Origin: Ectopseudomonas khazarica
GTDB lineage: Bacteria > Pseudomonadota > Gammaproteobacteria > Pseudomonadales > Pseudomonadaceae
Assembly: GCF_004521985.1 (NCBI RefSeq)
Contig: NZ_SBHZ01000020.1
Coordinates: forward strand, 26,481-90,480
DNA length: 64,000 nt
Direction of reading: 5' to 3'
Numbering within the stretch: position 1 is the stretch's first letter; each line of letters starts with the position of its first letter. Made by a program: the position numbers and the translations under genes. Below the pieces are notes generated by a model. The model searched no databases. It saw nothing but the letters and a program-made list of their open reading frames with translations, and was not told the DNA's origin. Shown piece after piece: positions 51,082 to 57,916 of the stretch.

Positions 51082-52119
51082 TCACAGCGCGCTCGGCTGG
51101 TGCTTCAGATGGCCGAAGCTGGACGGGCGACGGGCGTGTTCGGGCAGCTGCAGCTGGCCGTCCTCGACGCGCTTCTTCAGGTATTGGTAGGTCTGCAGCG
51201 CCTGGCTCCACATGTGCTCGCCGATGCTGATGGTCTCGTAGGCCTGGCCGGCTGACTCGAACTGCGGCAACGGGCGGATCTGCGTGTGGTAGTCGCAGGC
51301 ATAGAAGAAGGGGAAGGAGTAGCGCTCCTGGCTGACCTTGCGCACGCGGTGCGAAGTGGCGACGAAGGTGCCGGCACTCATGACTTCGAGCATGTCACCG
51401 ATGTTGACCACGAAGGTGCCCGGCTTCGGCGGTGCATCGATCCACTGGCCGAGGTCGTTCATCACTTCCAGCCCCGGACGGTCGGCGAGCAGGATGGTGA
51501 AGCACTCGTAATCGGTATGCGCACCGATACCGGGAGCGTCCTGCGCTTCGCCATCGTAGGGATAGTGGATCAGGCGCAGCTTCGATGGCGGGAAGCTGGC
51601 CATCTCGTCGAAGGTGTTCTCCGGCAGGCCCAGGGCCAGGGCGAAACCGCGGAACAGGGTGCGGCCAAGCTGGAAGATGCGCGCATAGTAGGCCTGCACG
51701 GCCTGCCTGAAACCGGGCAGGGTGGGCCAGTGGTTCGGCCCCAGCAGCGGCGTGCCGGCCAGTACCAGCGGATTGTCGGCCGGGACTTCGAAGCCGATGT
51801 CGAAGGCTTCCTTGTGGTCGGGCTTGCCGGCGCTGTAGCGCTCCTCGCCCTCGGGCACGAAGCCCTTGTGACTGTCCGAGGCACCGATGTAATGGCGCAT
51901 CTTGTCGTTCAGGCTCTGGGCGAAGTAGGCCTCGGCCGCCTGGTGCAGGCCATCGATGAGCGACTGCTCGATGCCGTGCCCGCTGATGTAGAGGAAGCCC
52001 ACCTGGCGTGCCGCACGGCCCAGCTCCGCGGCCACGGCGTTGCGCTCGGCAGGGTCGCCGCTGAACAGGCCGGCGATGTCGACCACGGGAATTTCGGTGA
52101 AGTGCTTGCTGGTCATCAT
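51082..52119 (-). CDS. 2-oxoglutarate/Fe(II)-dependent oxygenase, isopenicillin N synthase-like
   Basis: A 345-residue non-heme iron oxygenase. Iron ligands are His201 and Asp203 (GIGAHTDYECF) and His257 (TSHRVRKVS); Arg266-x-Ser268 (ERYSFP) binds the 2-oxoglutarate carboxylate. The N-terminal domain matches DIOX_N (EIPVVDIAGLFSGD ... GFLYISGHGI). Blocks such as SAGKPD and GIGAHTDY are shared with ethylene-forming-enzyme-like proteins, which act on arginine, in my recollection. In this cluster it probably hydroxylates the transported amino or guanidino acid. It is flanked by the binding-protein gene (42 bases) and the TIM-barrel gene (6 bases). Confidence 0.9.
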   Translation of the reverse strand: MMTSKHFTEIPVVDIAGLFSGDPAERNAVAAELGRAARQVGFLYISGHGIEQSLIDGLHQAAEAYFAQSLNDKMRHYIGASDSHKGFVPEGEERYSAGKPDHKEAFDIGFEVPADNPLVLAGTPLLGPNHWPTLPGFRQAVQAYYARIFQLGRTLFRGFALALGLPENTFDEMASFPPSKLRLIHYPYDGEAQDAPGIGAHTDYECFTILLADRPGLEVMNDLGQWIDAPPKPGTFVVNIGDMLEVMSAGTFVATSHRVRKVSQERYSFPFFYACDYHTQIRPLPQFESAGQAYETISIGEHMWSQALQTYQYLKKRVEDGQLQLPEHARRPSSFGHLKHQPSAL

Positions 52120-52125
52120 GAGCCC

Positions 52126-52968
52126 TCAGCGGCTGGTGAAACGGTGGAAGTGCTGGCGCTCGCAGCGCGCCATCCACTGGTTGAGCTGCCACAGGTCGGC
52201 CACCGGCACGTCGGTGAACGGCAGGTGGTGCAGGTAGCCGTCGGGGCCGAATTCGGGGGTCAGCGTGGTGACCTGGCGGCCGCGCTGCTCCTGGCTGCGC
52301 CAGATGCGCTCCCAGTGGCGCTGATGGAAGGCGAGGTGCTCGGCGTATTCCGGTGCGCCCGGATGCGGCACCTGCGGCCCCTGGTCGTAGCCGACGCGGG
52401 CCTGGATATGGTCGACCCGCTCGACGAAGGCCGAGAGGTCATCGGCGGGGTCGTCGAGCAGACGCTCGCAGGTCACCAGCCAGTGGCTGATGTCGCTGGT
52501 GAAGCGCAGTTCGGGGACCTGGCGAATCACTTCGAGGGTGACCCAGGGGCTGTACAGCGAGCGCCCCCGGTGAATCTCGAAGCAGACGTGCAGGTCGCTG
52601 GCGTCTGCCAGTTCGACGGCGCGGGCGAAGAAGTCGACCTGTTCGCCGAGTGCCCAGCGGTCGTTGCCGGGCAGCACGTTGACCAGGCGCGGGCCGAGTT
52701 CGGCGGCCCAGTCGAGCTTCATGCGCAGGTCTTCCAGGTGCACCTGCGGGCTGTCGTTCTGCCGCGGCAGTACGGGCGTGGAGGTGAACAGGGTGGCGAT
52801 GTAGGGGGCGTCGTTGTCCCGCAGGATGCGGGCATTGGCGCTGCGCTGCGCGGCGGTTTCGGGGATTCGCGCCTCGAGGCCGTCGAAGCCGGCGCTGAAC
52901 GCTTCGTCGAGCGCTTGTTGCCAACTGCCGCGATAGCCCCAGAGGGAGCGGAAGATATCCAGTCGCAT
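52126..52968 (-). CDS. Xylose isomerase-like TIM-barrel protein
   Basis: A 280-residue sugar phosphate isomerase/epimerase-type TIM barrel (AP endonuclease 2 superfamily). Metal-site candidates are Glu in HVCFEIHRGRSLYS, Asp/His in FTSDISHWLV, His in VDHIQARVG and Glu in LTPEFGPDGY. The reaction is unknown; members isomerise hydroxy-oxo compounds. It is the first gene of an operon with the 2OG oxygenase, binding protein, ABC transporter and aldolase. The LysR gene diverges from it with 246 bases between them. Confidence 0.85.
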   Translation of the reverse strand: MRLDIFRSLWGYRGSWQQALDEAFSAGFDGLEARIPETAAQRSANARILRDNDAPYIATLFTSTPVLPRQNDSPQVHLEDLRMKLDWAAELGPRLVNVLPGNDRWALGEQVDFFARAVELADASDLHVCFEIHRGRSLYSPWVTLEVIRQVPELRFTSDISHWLVTCERLLDDPADDLSAFVERVDHIQARVGYDQGPQVPHPGAPEYAEHLAFHQRHWERIWRSQEQRGRQVTTLTPEFGPDGYLHHLPFTDVPVADLWQLNQWMARCERQHFHRFTSR

Positions 52969-53118
52969 GGCCGTCTCCTGGAGAGGGCGAGGGTCTGCGG
53001 CAGATTGGCAAGGGGCGTGAGTCGTGCCCGGTGGCGTCCGATTCGAGCCGGCGCCTGGTTATGGGCCGCATTGTTTGCCCAGGGCTCGGCTCGGTTAAAT
53101 CGTTGCGAGCAAAAAATC

Positions 53119-53138
53119 AGTTCAGCAATCGCTGAACT
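53119..53138. promoter_or_regulatory. AGTTCAGC-AATC-GCTGAACT operator in the LysR divergent promoter
   Basis: A perfect 8-bp inverted repeat in the TIM-barrel/LysR gap, about 77 bases from the LysR start and about 150 from the TIM-barrel start. The core TTCAG-N6-CTGAA equals that in front of gbuA. It is the best candidate binding site for the LysR protein. Confidence 0.74.
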
Positions 53139-53214
53139 AATGGGCTGTCATCGCGGATGTGTCTGGACGGCGCAGGACGCTACACTGTCCGCCCACCGAC
53201 TGCCGTAGCCGCCC

Positions 53215-54108
53215 ATGTCCTTCGCCTTGCCCGACCTGAAACTGCTGAAGATCTTCGTCGCCGTGGTCCGTCACCAGGGCTTCGCTGCCGCGCAGCAGGA
53301 GCTGAATCTCTCCACGTCGGCCATCAGCACTTACATGAGTCAGCTGGAAAGTCAGCTGGGCATCGTGCTCTGTCATCGTGGGCGTGGTGGTTTCAGCCTG
53401 ACCAGCAAGGGCGAGCTGTTCCATCAGGAGACCTTGCGCCTGCTCGGGGAGCTGGAGGGGTTCGAGCGCTACTCGGCGGCGCTCAAGGGCGAGCTGCGCG
53501 GCACCCTCAATCTCGGCGTGCTGGACTCCACCGTCAGCGATCCGGCACTGCCGCTGGCCGAGGTGATCGGGGCCTACAGCCAGGAGCACCCCGGCGTGCA
53601 CCTGCACCTGTCGGTGATGAGTCCGTACGAGCTGCAGCTGGCGGTGCTGGACAACCGCCTCGACCTGGCCATCGGCGCCTTCTCCACACGCATGAACGGG
53701 CTGGTCTACCAGCCGCTGTACCGCGAGCAGCACTGGCTGTATTGCAGCGAGCGGCATGCGCTGTTCGGCCAGCGGCGCATTCCGGTGGAGCTGATCACCC
53801 AGCAGCGCATGGTGGGCCGTGGCTACTGGAGCCAGGCCGAGCTGGCGCGGCATGGCTTCAAGCACAGTGCCGCGACGGTGGAGTCGATGGAGGCGCAGTT
53901 GATCCTGGTGCTGTCCGGGGCCTATATCGGCTACCTGCCGGAGCACTATGCCCAGCACTGGGTCGAGCAGAACCAGCTGCGGGTTCTGTCACCGGCGACC
54001 TTCGGCTATCAGGCACCTTTCTCGCTGATCCTGCGCCGGGGTCGTACGCGCGAGCCGCTGATCCAGACGTTTCGTGATCTGTTGAAGACGCAACTGAATC
54101 AGATCTGA
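53215..54108 (+). CDS. gbuR: LysR-type regulator of the guanidino-compound gene cluster
   Basis: A 297-residue LysR-type activator. The winged helix-turn-helix is at residues about 5-64 (LKLLKIFVAVVRHQGFAAAQQELNLSTSAISTYMSQLESQLGIVLCHR); the effector domain begins RGTLNLGVLDSTVSDPALPL. It resembles what I recall of P. aeruginosa GbuR, the regulator of gbuA, although here it is separated from gbuA by a five-gene operon. It diverges from that operon and an inverted repeat shared with the gbuA promoter sits between, suggesting control of both. The gene symbol is an inference from similarity and context. Confidence 0.8.
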   Translation: MSFALPDLKLLKIFVAVVRHQGFAAAQQELNLSTSAISTYMSQLESQLGIVLCHRGRGGFSLTSKGELFHQETLRLLGELEGFERYSAALKGELRGTLNLGVLDSTVSDPALPLAEVIGAYSQEHPGVHLHLSVMSPYELQLAVLDNRLDLAIGAFSTRMNGLVYQPLYREQHWLYCSERHALFGQRRIPVELITQQRMVGRGYWSQAELARHGFKHSAATVESMEAQLILVLSGAYIGYLPEHYAQHWVEQNQLRVLSPATFGYQAPFSLILRRGRTREPLIQTFRDLLKTQLNQI

Positions 54109-54226
54109 AACAGAGTCGCCTCTATTCTCCGAAAGACGTAGAAACCATACCTGGCGCAGGGATTTCGCTGTGCTAGTACTTATTCATACGTCTGTACCAA
54201 CTTCCAACTCGAACAGGGATGCCTCG

Positions 54227-55792
54227 ATGCGCCAGAACCTACCCGTGACCCAGCGGGAAAGAACTTTCCCTGCTGAAGAACGCCTGATTTCCACGACCGA
54301 TCTCAGCAGCAAGATCACCTATTGCAACGATGCCTTCGTCGAGATCAGCGGTTTCACCCGGGAGGAGCTGATCGGTCAGCCGCACAACCTGGTGCGCCAT
54401 CCGGACATGCCGCCAGGCGTCTTCGGGCACATGTGGGACACCATCAAGCAGGGCAAGCCGTGGATGGGCATCGTCAAGAATCGGGCGAAGAACGGCGATT
54501 ACTACTGGGTCAGTGCCTATGTCACGCCGATCTACGAGAACGGTCGGGTGTCCGGTTACGAGTCGGTGCGTTCGGTGCCGAGCGAGATGCAGAAGCGCCG
54601 GGCGGAGAAGCTCTATGCCCGTCTGCGCTCGGGCAAGCCGCCGGTTTCCGCGCTCGAGTACTGGACCTACGACCTGGTGCGTTCCTGGCCGCTGATGCTG
54701 GCTGCGGCCCTGATGCTGGCGGCCCACTGGGTGTTGTCGGGTTTCTGGCTGATGGGCTTCGTCATCGTCACCCTGTTCGCCCTCGGCGCCTATCAGCTGT
54801 ACAGCAAGCGGCAGTTGATCCGGCGCACGCTGGCCGAGCATCCCAAGGCCTTCACCAGTGCCCTGGTGGCGCTGACCTACAGCGACAACCGCGGTGCCCA
54901 GGCGTTGCTGGACATGGCGATGATCAGCGAGGAAGCGCGCCTGCAGACGGCGCTCACGCGGCTGGAAGACGCCGGGGTGAACGTCAAGAAGCGGGCGTCG
55001 CAGTCGGCCGAACTGTCGCGCTCCAGCTCGCAGCTGCTCGACCAGCAGCGGGCCGAGACGGATCAGTCGGCGACCGCCATCAACCAGATGGCCGCGACCA
55101 TCCAGGAGGTCGCGCACAACGTGCAGAGCACCTCGCATGCCGCCGAGGAGGCCGATCGCCTGGCGCGCGAGGGGCGTGATCTGGCGGTGGGGAGCCTGGA
55201 GTCCATGCGCCAGATGGCCAAGGCGGTGAGCGATATCGGCCAGGCGGTCAACGAACTGGCCAACTCCACTCAGTCCATTGGCAGCGTGGCCGATGTGATC
55301 ACGTCGATCGCCGAACAGACCAACCTGCTGGCGCTCAACGCGGCCATCGAGGCGGCCCGGGCCGGGGAGCAGGGGCGCGGGTTCGCCGTGGTGGCCGATG
55401 AGGTGCGTTCGCTGGCCTCGCGCACGCGGCAGTCCACCGAGCAGATTCACCAGATCATTTCCGACTTGCGTGCGGGAGCCGAGCGCGCGGTGGTGACGGC
55501 GGGCAAGGGCGAAGACATTTCCCGTGGCAGCGTGCAGAGCGTGGAGTCGGTGCGCGATGCGCTGGAGGGCATCAGCTCCGCCGTCACGCGCATCACCGGG
55601 ATGAGCCAACAGATGGCCGCCGCGTCCGAGCAACAGAGCCACGTCGCCGACGATATCAGCCGACAGATCACGCGGATCGCGCAGCTGTCGGATCACAGTG
55701 CCGGCCAGGCCCACCAGGGCGCGTCCATCAGCCTCGAGCTGGAGCAGATGGCCGACTACCTGCACAGCCTGGCGGAGCGCTTCAACCGCTGA
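54227..55792 (+). CDS. aer: Aerotaxis receptor Aer (PAS-MCP)
   Basis: A 521-residue energy-taxis receptor. Residues about 15-120 are a PAS domain (LISTTDLSSKITYCNDAFVEISGFTREELIGQPHNLVRHPDMP ... GDYYWVSAYVTPIYENG), which binds FAD in Aer proteins. Two hydrophobic segments (residues about 153-195) anchor it without a real periplasmic domain; the signalling domain has the tip SIAEQTNLLALNAAIEAARAGEQGRGFAVVADEVRSLASRTRQS. Length and sequence match Pseudomonas Aer. The ATG at 54227 gives MRQNLPVTQRERTFPAEER; earlier in-frame codons would add an unusual extension. It signals redox or oxygen changes to CheA. Confidence 0.93.
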   Translation: MRQNLPVTQRERTFPAEERLISTTDLSSKITYCNDAFVEISGFTREELIGQPHNLVRHPDMPPGVFGHMWDTIKQGKPWMGIVKNRAKNGDYYWVSAYVTPIYENGRVSGYESVRSVPSEMQKRRAEKLYARLRSGKPPVSALEYWTYDLVRSWPLMLAAALMLAAHWVLSGFWLMGFVIVTLFALGAYQLYSKRQLIRRTLAEHPKAFTSALVALTYSDNRGAQALLDMAMISEEARLQTALTRLEDAGVNVKKRASQSAELSRSSSQLLDQQRAETDQSATAINQMAATIQEVAHNVQSTSHAAEEADRLAREGRDLAVGSLESMRQMAKAVSDIGQAVNELANSTQSIGSVADVITSIAEQTNLLALNAAIEAARAGEQGRGFAVVADEVRSLASRTRQSTEQIHQIISDLRAGAERAVVTAGKGEDISRGSVQSVESVRDALEGISSAVTRITGMSQQMAAASEQQSHVADDISRQITRIAQLSDHSAGQAHQGASISLELEQMADYLHSLAERFNR

Positions 55793-55803
55793 GCGAGAGG
55801 CCG

Positions 55804-55834
55804 CGCGCAGCCCGGTGTGCATCCGGGCTGCGCG
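55804..55834. repeat. REP-like hairpin CGCGCAGCCCGG / CCGGGCTGCGCG
   Basis: A perfect 12-bp stem with the loop TGTGCAT between aer and the DTW gene, with no T run. The core GTGCATCCGGGCT returns as TTGCATCCGGGCT at 56519-56530 on the other side of the DTW gene, so these are two copies of one extragenic repeat family. Confidence 0.75.
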
Positions 55835-55864
55835 GCGCGTGGCGTTCATGGCACACTGCGCGGC

Positions 55865-56458
55865 ATGCCCCGTCCAACCTGCTCCCGCTGCCAGCGCCCG
55901 CTCGGCCATTGCTTGTGCGCGCTGATTCCTGATCTCGACAGCCGTACGCGCGTGCTCATCCTGCAGCACCCGAGCGAGGCTGGCCACGCCCTCAACACTG
56001 CACGCCTGGCGGCACTCGGCCTGGCCAATGCCGAACTGCGCGTGGGCGAGGTCTTCGACGATCTGCCGCAGTGGCTGGCACAGCCCGGTTACCGGGCCTG
56101 CCTGCTGTTTCCCGGCGACGATGCCGTGGCGTTGACCGCCTATGCACCCGCTGAGCAGCCGCTGCTGCTGGTGGTGCCCGACGGCACCTGGCGCAAGGCG
56201 CGCAAGCTGCTGCACCTCAATCCGCTGCTGGCCGGCTTGCCACGGGTGAGCCTGGGCAGCGTCGCGCCGTCACGCTATCGCCTGCGCAAGGCTCCGGGAG
56301 AGGGGGCGTTGTCGACCGTGGAGGCGATCGTCGCGGCGCTGGACGCATTGGAGGCACCGCAGCGTTTCGAGGCGCTGCTGAAGCCCTTCGATGCGCTGAT
56401 CGACGGGCAGATCGCCGCGATGGGCGACGAGGTCTTTACCCGCAACCATCTGCGTTAG
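55865..56458 (+). CDS. DTW-domain tRNA-uridine aminocarboxypropyltransferase (TapT/YfiP type)
   Basis: A 197-residue DTW-domain protein. The N-terminus has a zinc-type Cys cluster (CSRCQRPLGHCLC); the SAM/acp-transfer motif appears as VPDGTWRKARKLLHLNPLL (DxTW), followed by the SRYRLRKAP signature. The family places a 3-amino-3-carboxypropyl group on uridine 47 of tRNA. In the motif the residue before Thr is Gly rather than the more usual Gly/Ser variants, so nothing abnormal is seen. The ATG at 55865 is used. Confidence 0.88.
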   Translation: MPRPTCSRCQRPLGHCLCALIPDLDSRTRVLILQHPSEAGHALNTARLAALGLANAELRVGEVFDDLPQWLAQPGYRACLLFPGDDAVALTAYAPAEQPLLLVVPDGTWRKARKLLHLNPLLAGLPRVSLGSVAPSRYRLRKAPGEGALSTVEAIVAALDALEAPQRFEALLKPFDALIDGQIAAMGDEVFTRNHLR

Positions 56459-56511
56459 GCCTGAGCGGTTAGCCTCTGCCCGGATGCTGTCGGGGGACGT
56501 TGCCGCTCGGC

Positions 56512-56528
56512 CCCGGATTGCATCCGGG
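56512..56528. repeat. REP-like hairpin CCCGGAT-TGC-ATCCGGG
   Basis: A 7-bp perfect stem with a three-base loop lying between the converging DTW and lapC-like genes. It is a second member of the repeat seen at 55804-55834 and may act as a bidirectional transcript end. Confidence 0.6.
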
Positions 56529-56545
56529 CTACGTGAATGTGGGGC

Positions 56546-57904
56546 TCAGCGCTCGCGCATGGCTTCGGAGCGGGCCTTCAGCACCGGTTTGAGCAGGTAG
56601 GCCAGCACGCTTTTCTCGCCGGTGATGATGTCCACGCTGGCAACCATGCCAGGGATGATCAGCAGCGGGTTCTCGTCGCTGCCCAGGTGGCTCTTGTCGG
56701 TGCGCACCTGGATCAGGTAGAAGCTGTTGCCTTCCTCGTCGGTGATGGTGTCGGCACTGATCAGCTCCAGGTTGGCCTTGAGTCCGCCGTAGATGGTGTA
56801 GTCGTAGGCCGTGAACTTGACCATGGCCTTCTGCCCCGGGTGGAGGAAGGCGACATCCTGCGGCCGTACCTTGGCCTCGATCAGCAGGCTGTCGTCCAGC
56901 GGCACGATCTCCAGCATGTCGCTGCCGGGCTGCACCACGCCGCCGATGGTGTTGACCTTGAGCTGCTTGATCACCCCGCGCACCGGTGAGGTCACCGTGG
57001 TGCGGGTGACCTTGTCCTGGATCGCGACGCTGGTGGCATTGATCTTCTGCAGCTCGGTGCGCACCTCGTTGAGCTCCTTGAACGCCTCGGAGCGAAAGGC
57101 CAGCTGCGACTCCTGCATCTTGCTCTTGATCTCCGCCATGGCCGCTTCGGCGCGTGGAATGGCCAGGTTGGTCGCTTCCAGGGCGCCACGTTGTTCCACC
57201 AGGCTGCGGCGCAGGCGCAGCAGCTCCACCTGCGAGATGGCGCCCGAGGCCACCAGTGGCTGCGACATGTTCAGTTCCTGTTGCAGCAGGCCCAGGCTGG
57301 AGCGGTACTGCTGGGCCTTGGAGCGGAACTCGGCAAGCTCCTGCTCCTTCTGCCGGTACTGCTCGCCGAGCGTGCGCTGCTCGCTCTCCAGGCGCTGCTG
57401 GCGCGAGCGGTACAGCGCCAGTTCGTCCTCGGCGAGCTGCGGAGCGTCGCGGCTGACCTCTTCCGGCAGTGCCGGGGCGCGGCCCTCGGCTTCGGCGGTG
57501 AGGCGTTCGATGCGTGCGATCAGGGCCAGGCGGTCGGCTTCGGTCTCGCCCTGGTTGGAGAGAAACCGGGTGTCATCGAGGCGCAGCAGTGTGTCGCCCT
57601 TGTTCACCACCTGGCCTTCGCGGACGAAGATCTCGCTGACGATGCCACCTTCCAGGTTCTGGATCACCTGCACCTTGCTCGACGGGATGGCCTTGCCCTG
57701 ACCGGTGGTGACTTCCTCCAGCACGGCGAAGTGTGCCCAGACCAGTGCCGCCAGCAGGCAGGCGCAGACCGACCATACGGTGAGCCGCGTCAGCCAGGGC
57801 GAGTCCTCGAGAATGGCGCCTTCCACTTCCGGCATGAACTCGGTGTCCTGGCGCTTTTCGCGCAGGCTGCCGAGATAGTTGCCGAGATTCTGCGTCGCTT
57901 GCAT
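56546..57904 (-). CDS. lapC: Type I secretion membrane-fusion protein (HlyD/LapC type)
   Basis: A 452-residue HlyD-family adaptor. A short cytoplasmic N-terminus is followed by one membrane helix (LTVWSVCACLLAALVWAHFAVL), a lipoyl-like half (VIQNLEGGIVSEIFVREGQVVNKGDTLLRLDD), a long coiled-coil hairpin (residues about 125-290, rich in Glu, Gln and Arg) and the second lipoyl half with TTVTSPVRGVIKQLKVNTIGGVVQPG. It links the inner-membrane exporter with the TolC-like channel to secrete the adhesin. It starts 12 bases after the exporter gene in the same operon. Confidence 0.92.
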   Translation of the reverse strand: MQATQNLGNYLGSLREKRQDTEFMPEVEGAILEDSPWLTRLTVWSVCACLLAALVWAHFAVLEEVTTGQGKAIPSSKVQVIQNLEGGIVSEIFVREGQVVNKGDTLLRLDDTRFLSNQGETEADRLALIARIERLTAEAEGRAPALPEEVSRDAPQLAEDELALYRSRQQRLESEQRTLGEQYRQKEQELAEFRSKAQQYRSSLGLLQQELNMSQPLVASGAISQVELLRLRRSLVEQRGALEATNLAIPRAEAAMAEIKSKMQESQLAFRSEAFKELNEVRTELQKINATSVAIQDKVTRTTVTSPVRGVIKQLKVNTIGGVVQPGSDMLEIVPLDDSLLIEAKVRPQDVAFLHPGQKAMVKFTAYDYTIYGGLKANLELISADTITDEEGNSFYLIQVRTDKSHLGSDENPLLIIPGMVASVDIITGEKSVLAYLLKPVLKARSEAMRER

Positions 57905-57916
57905 CGCAGGTCGCTC

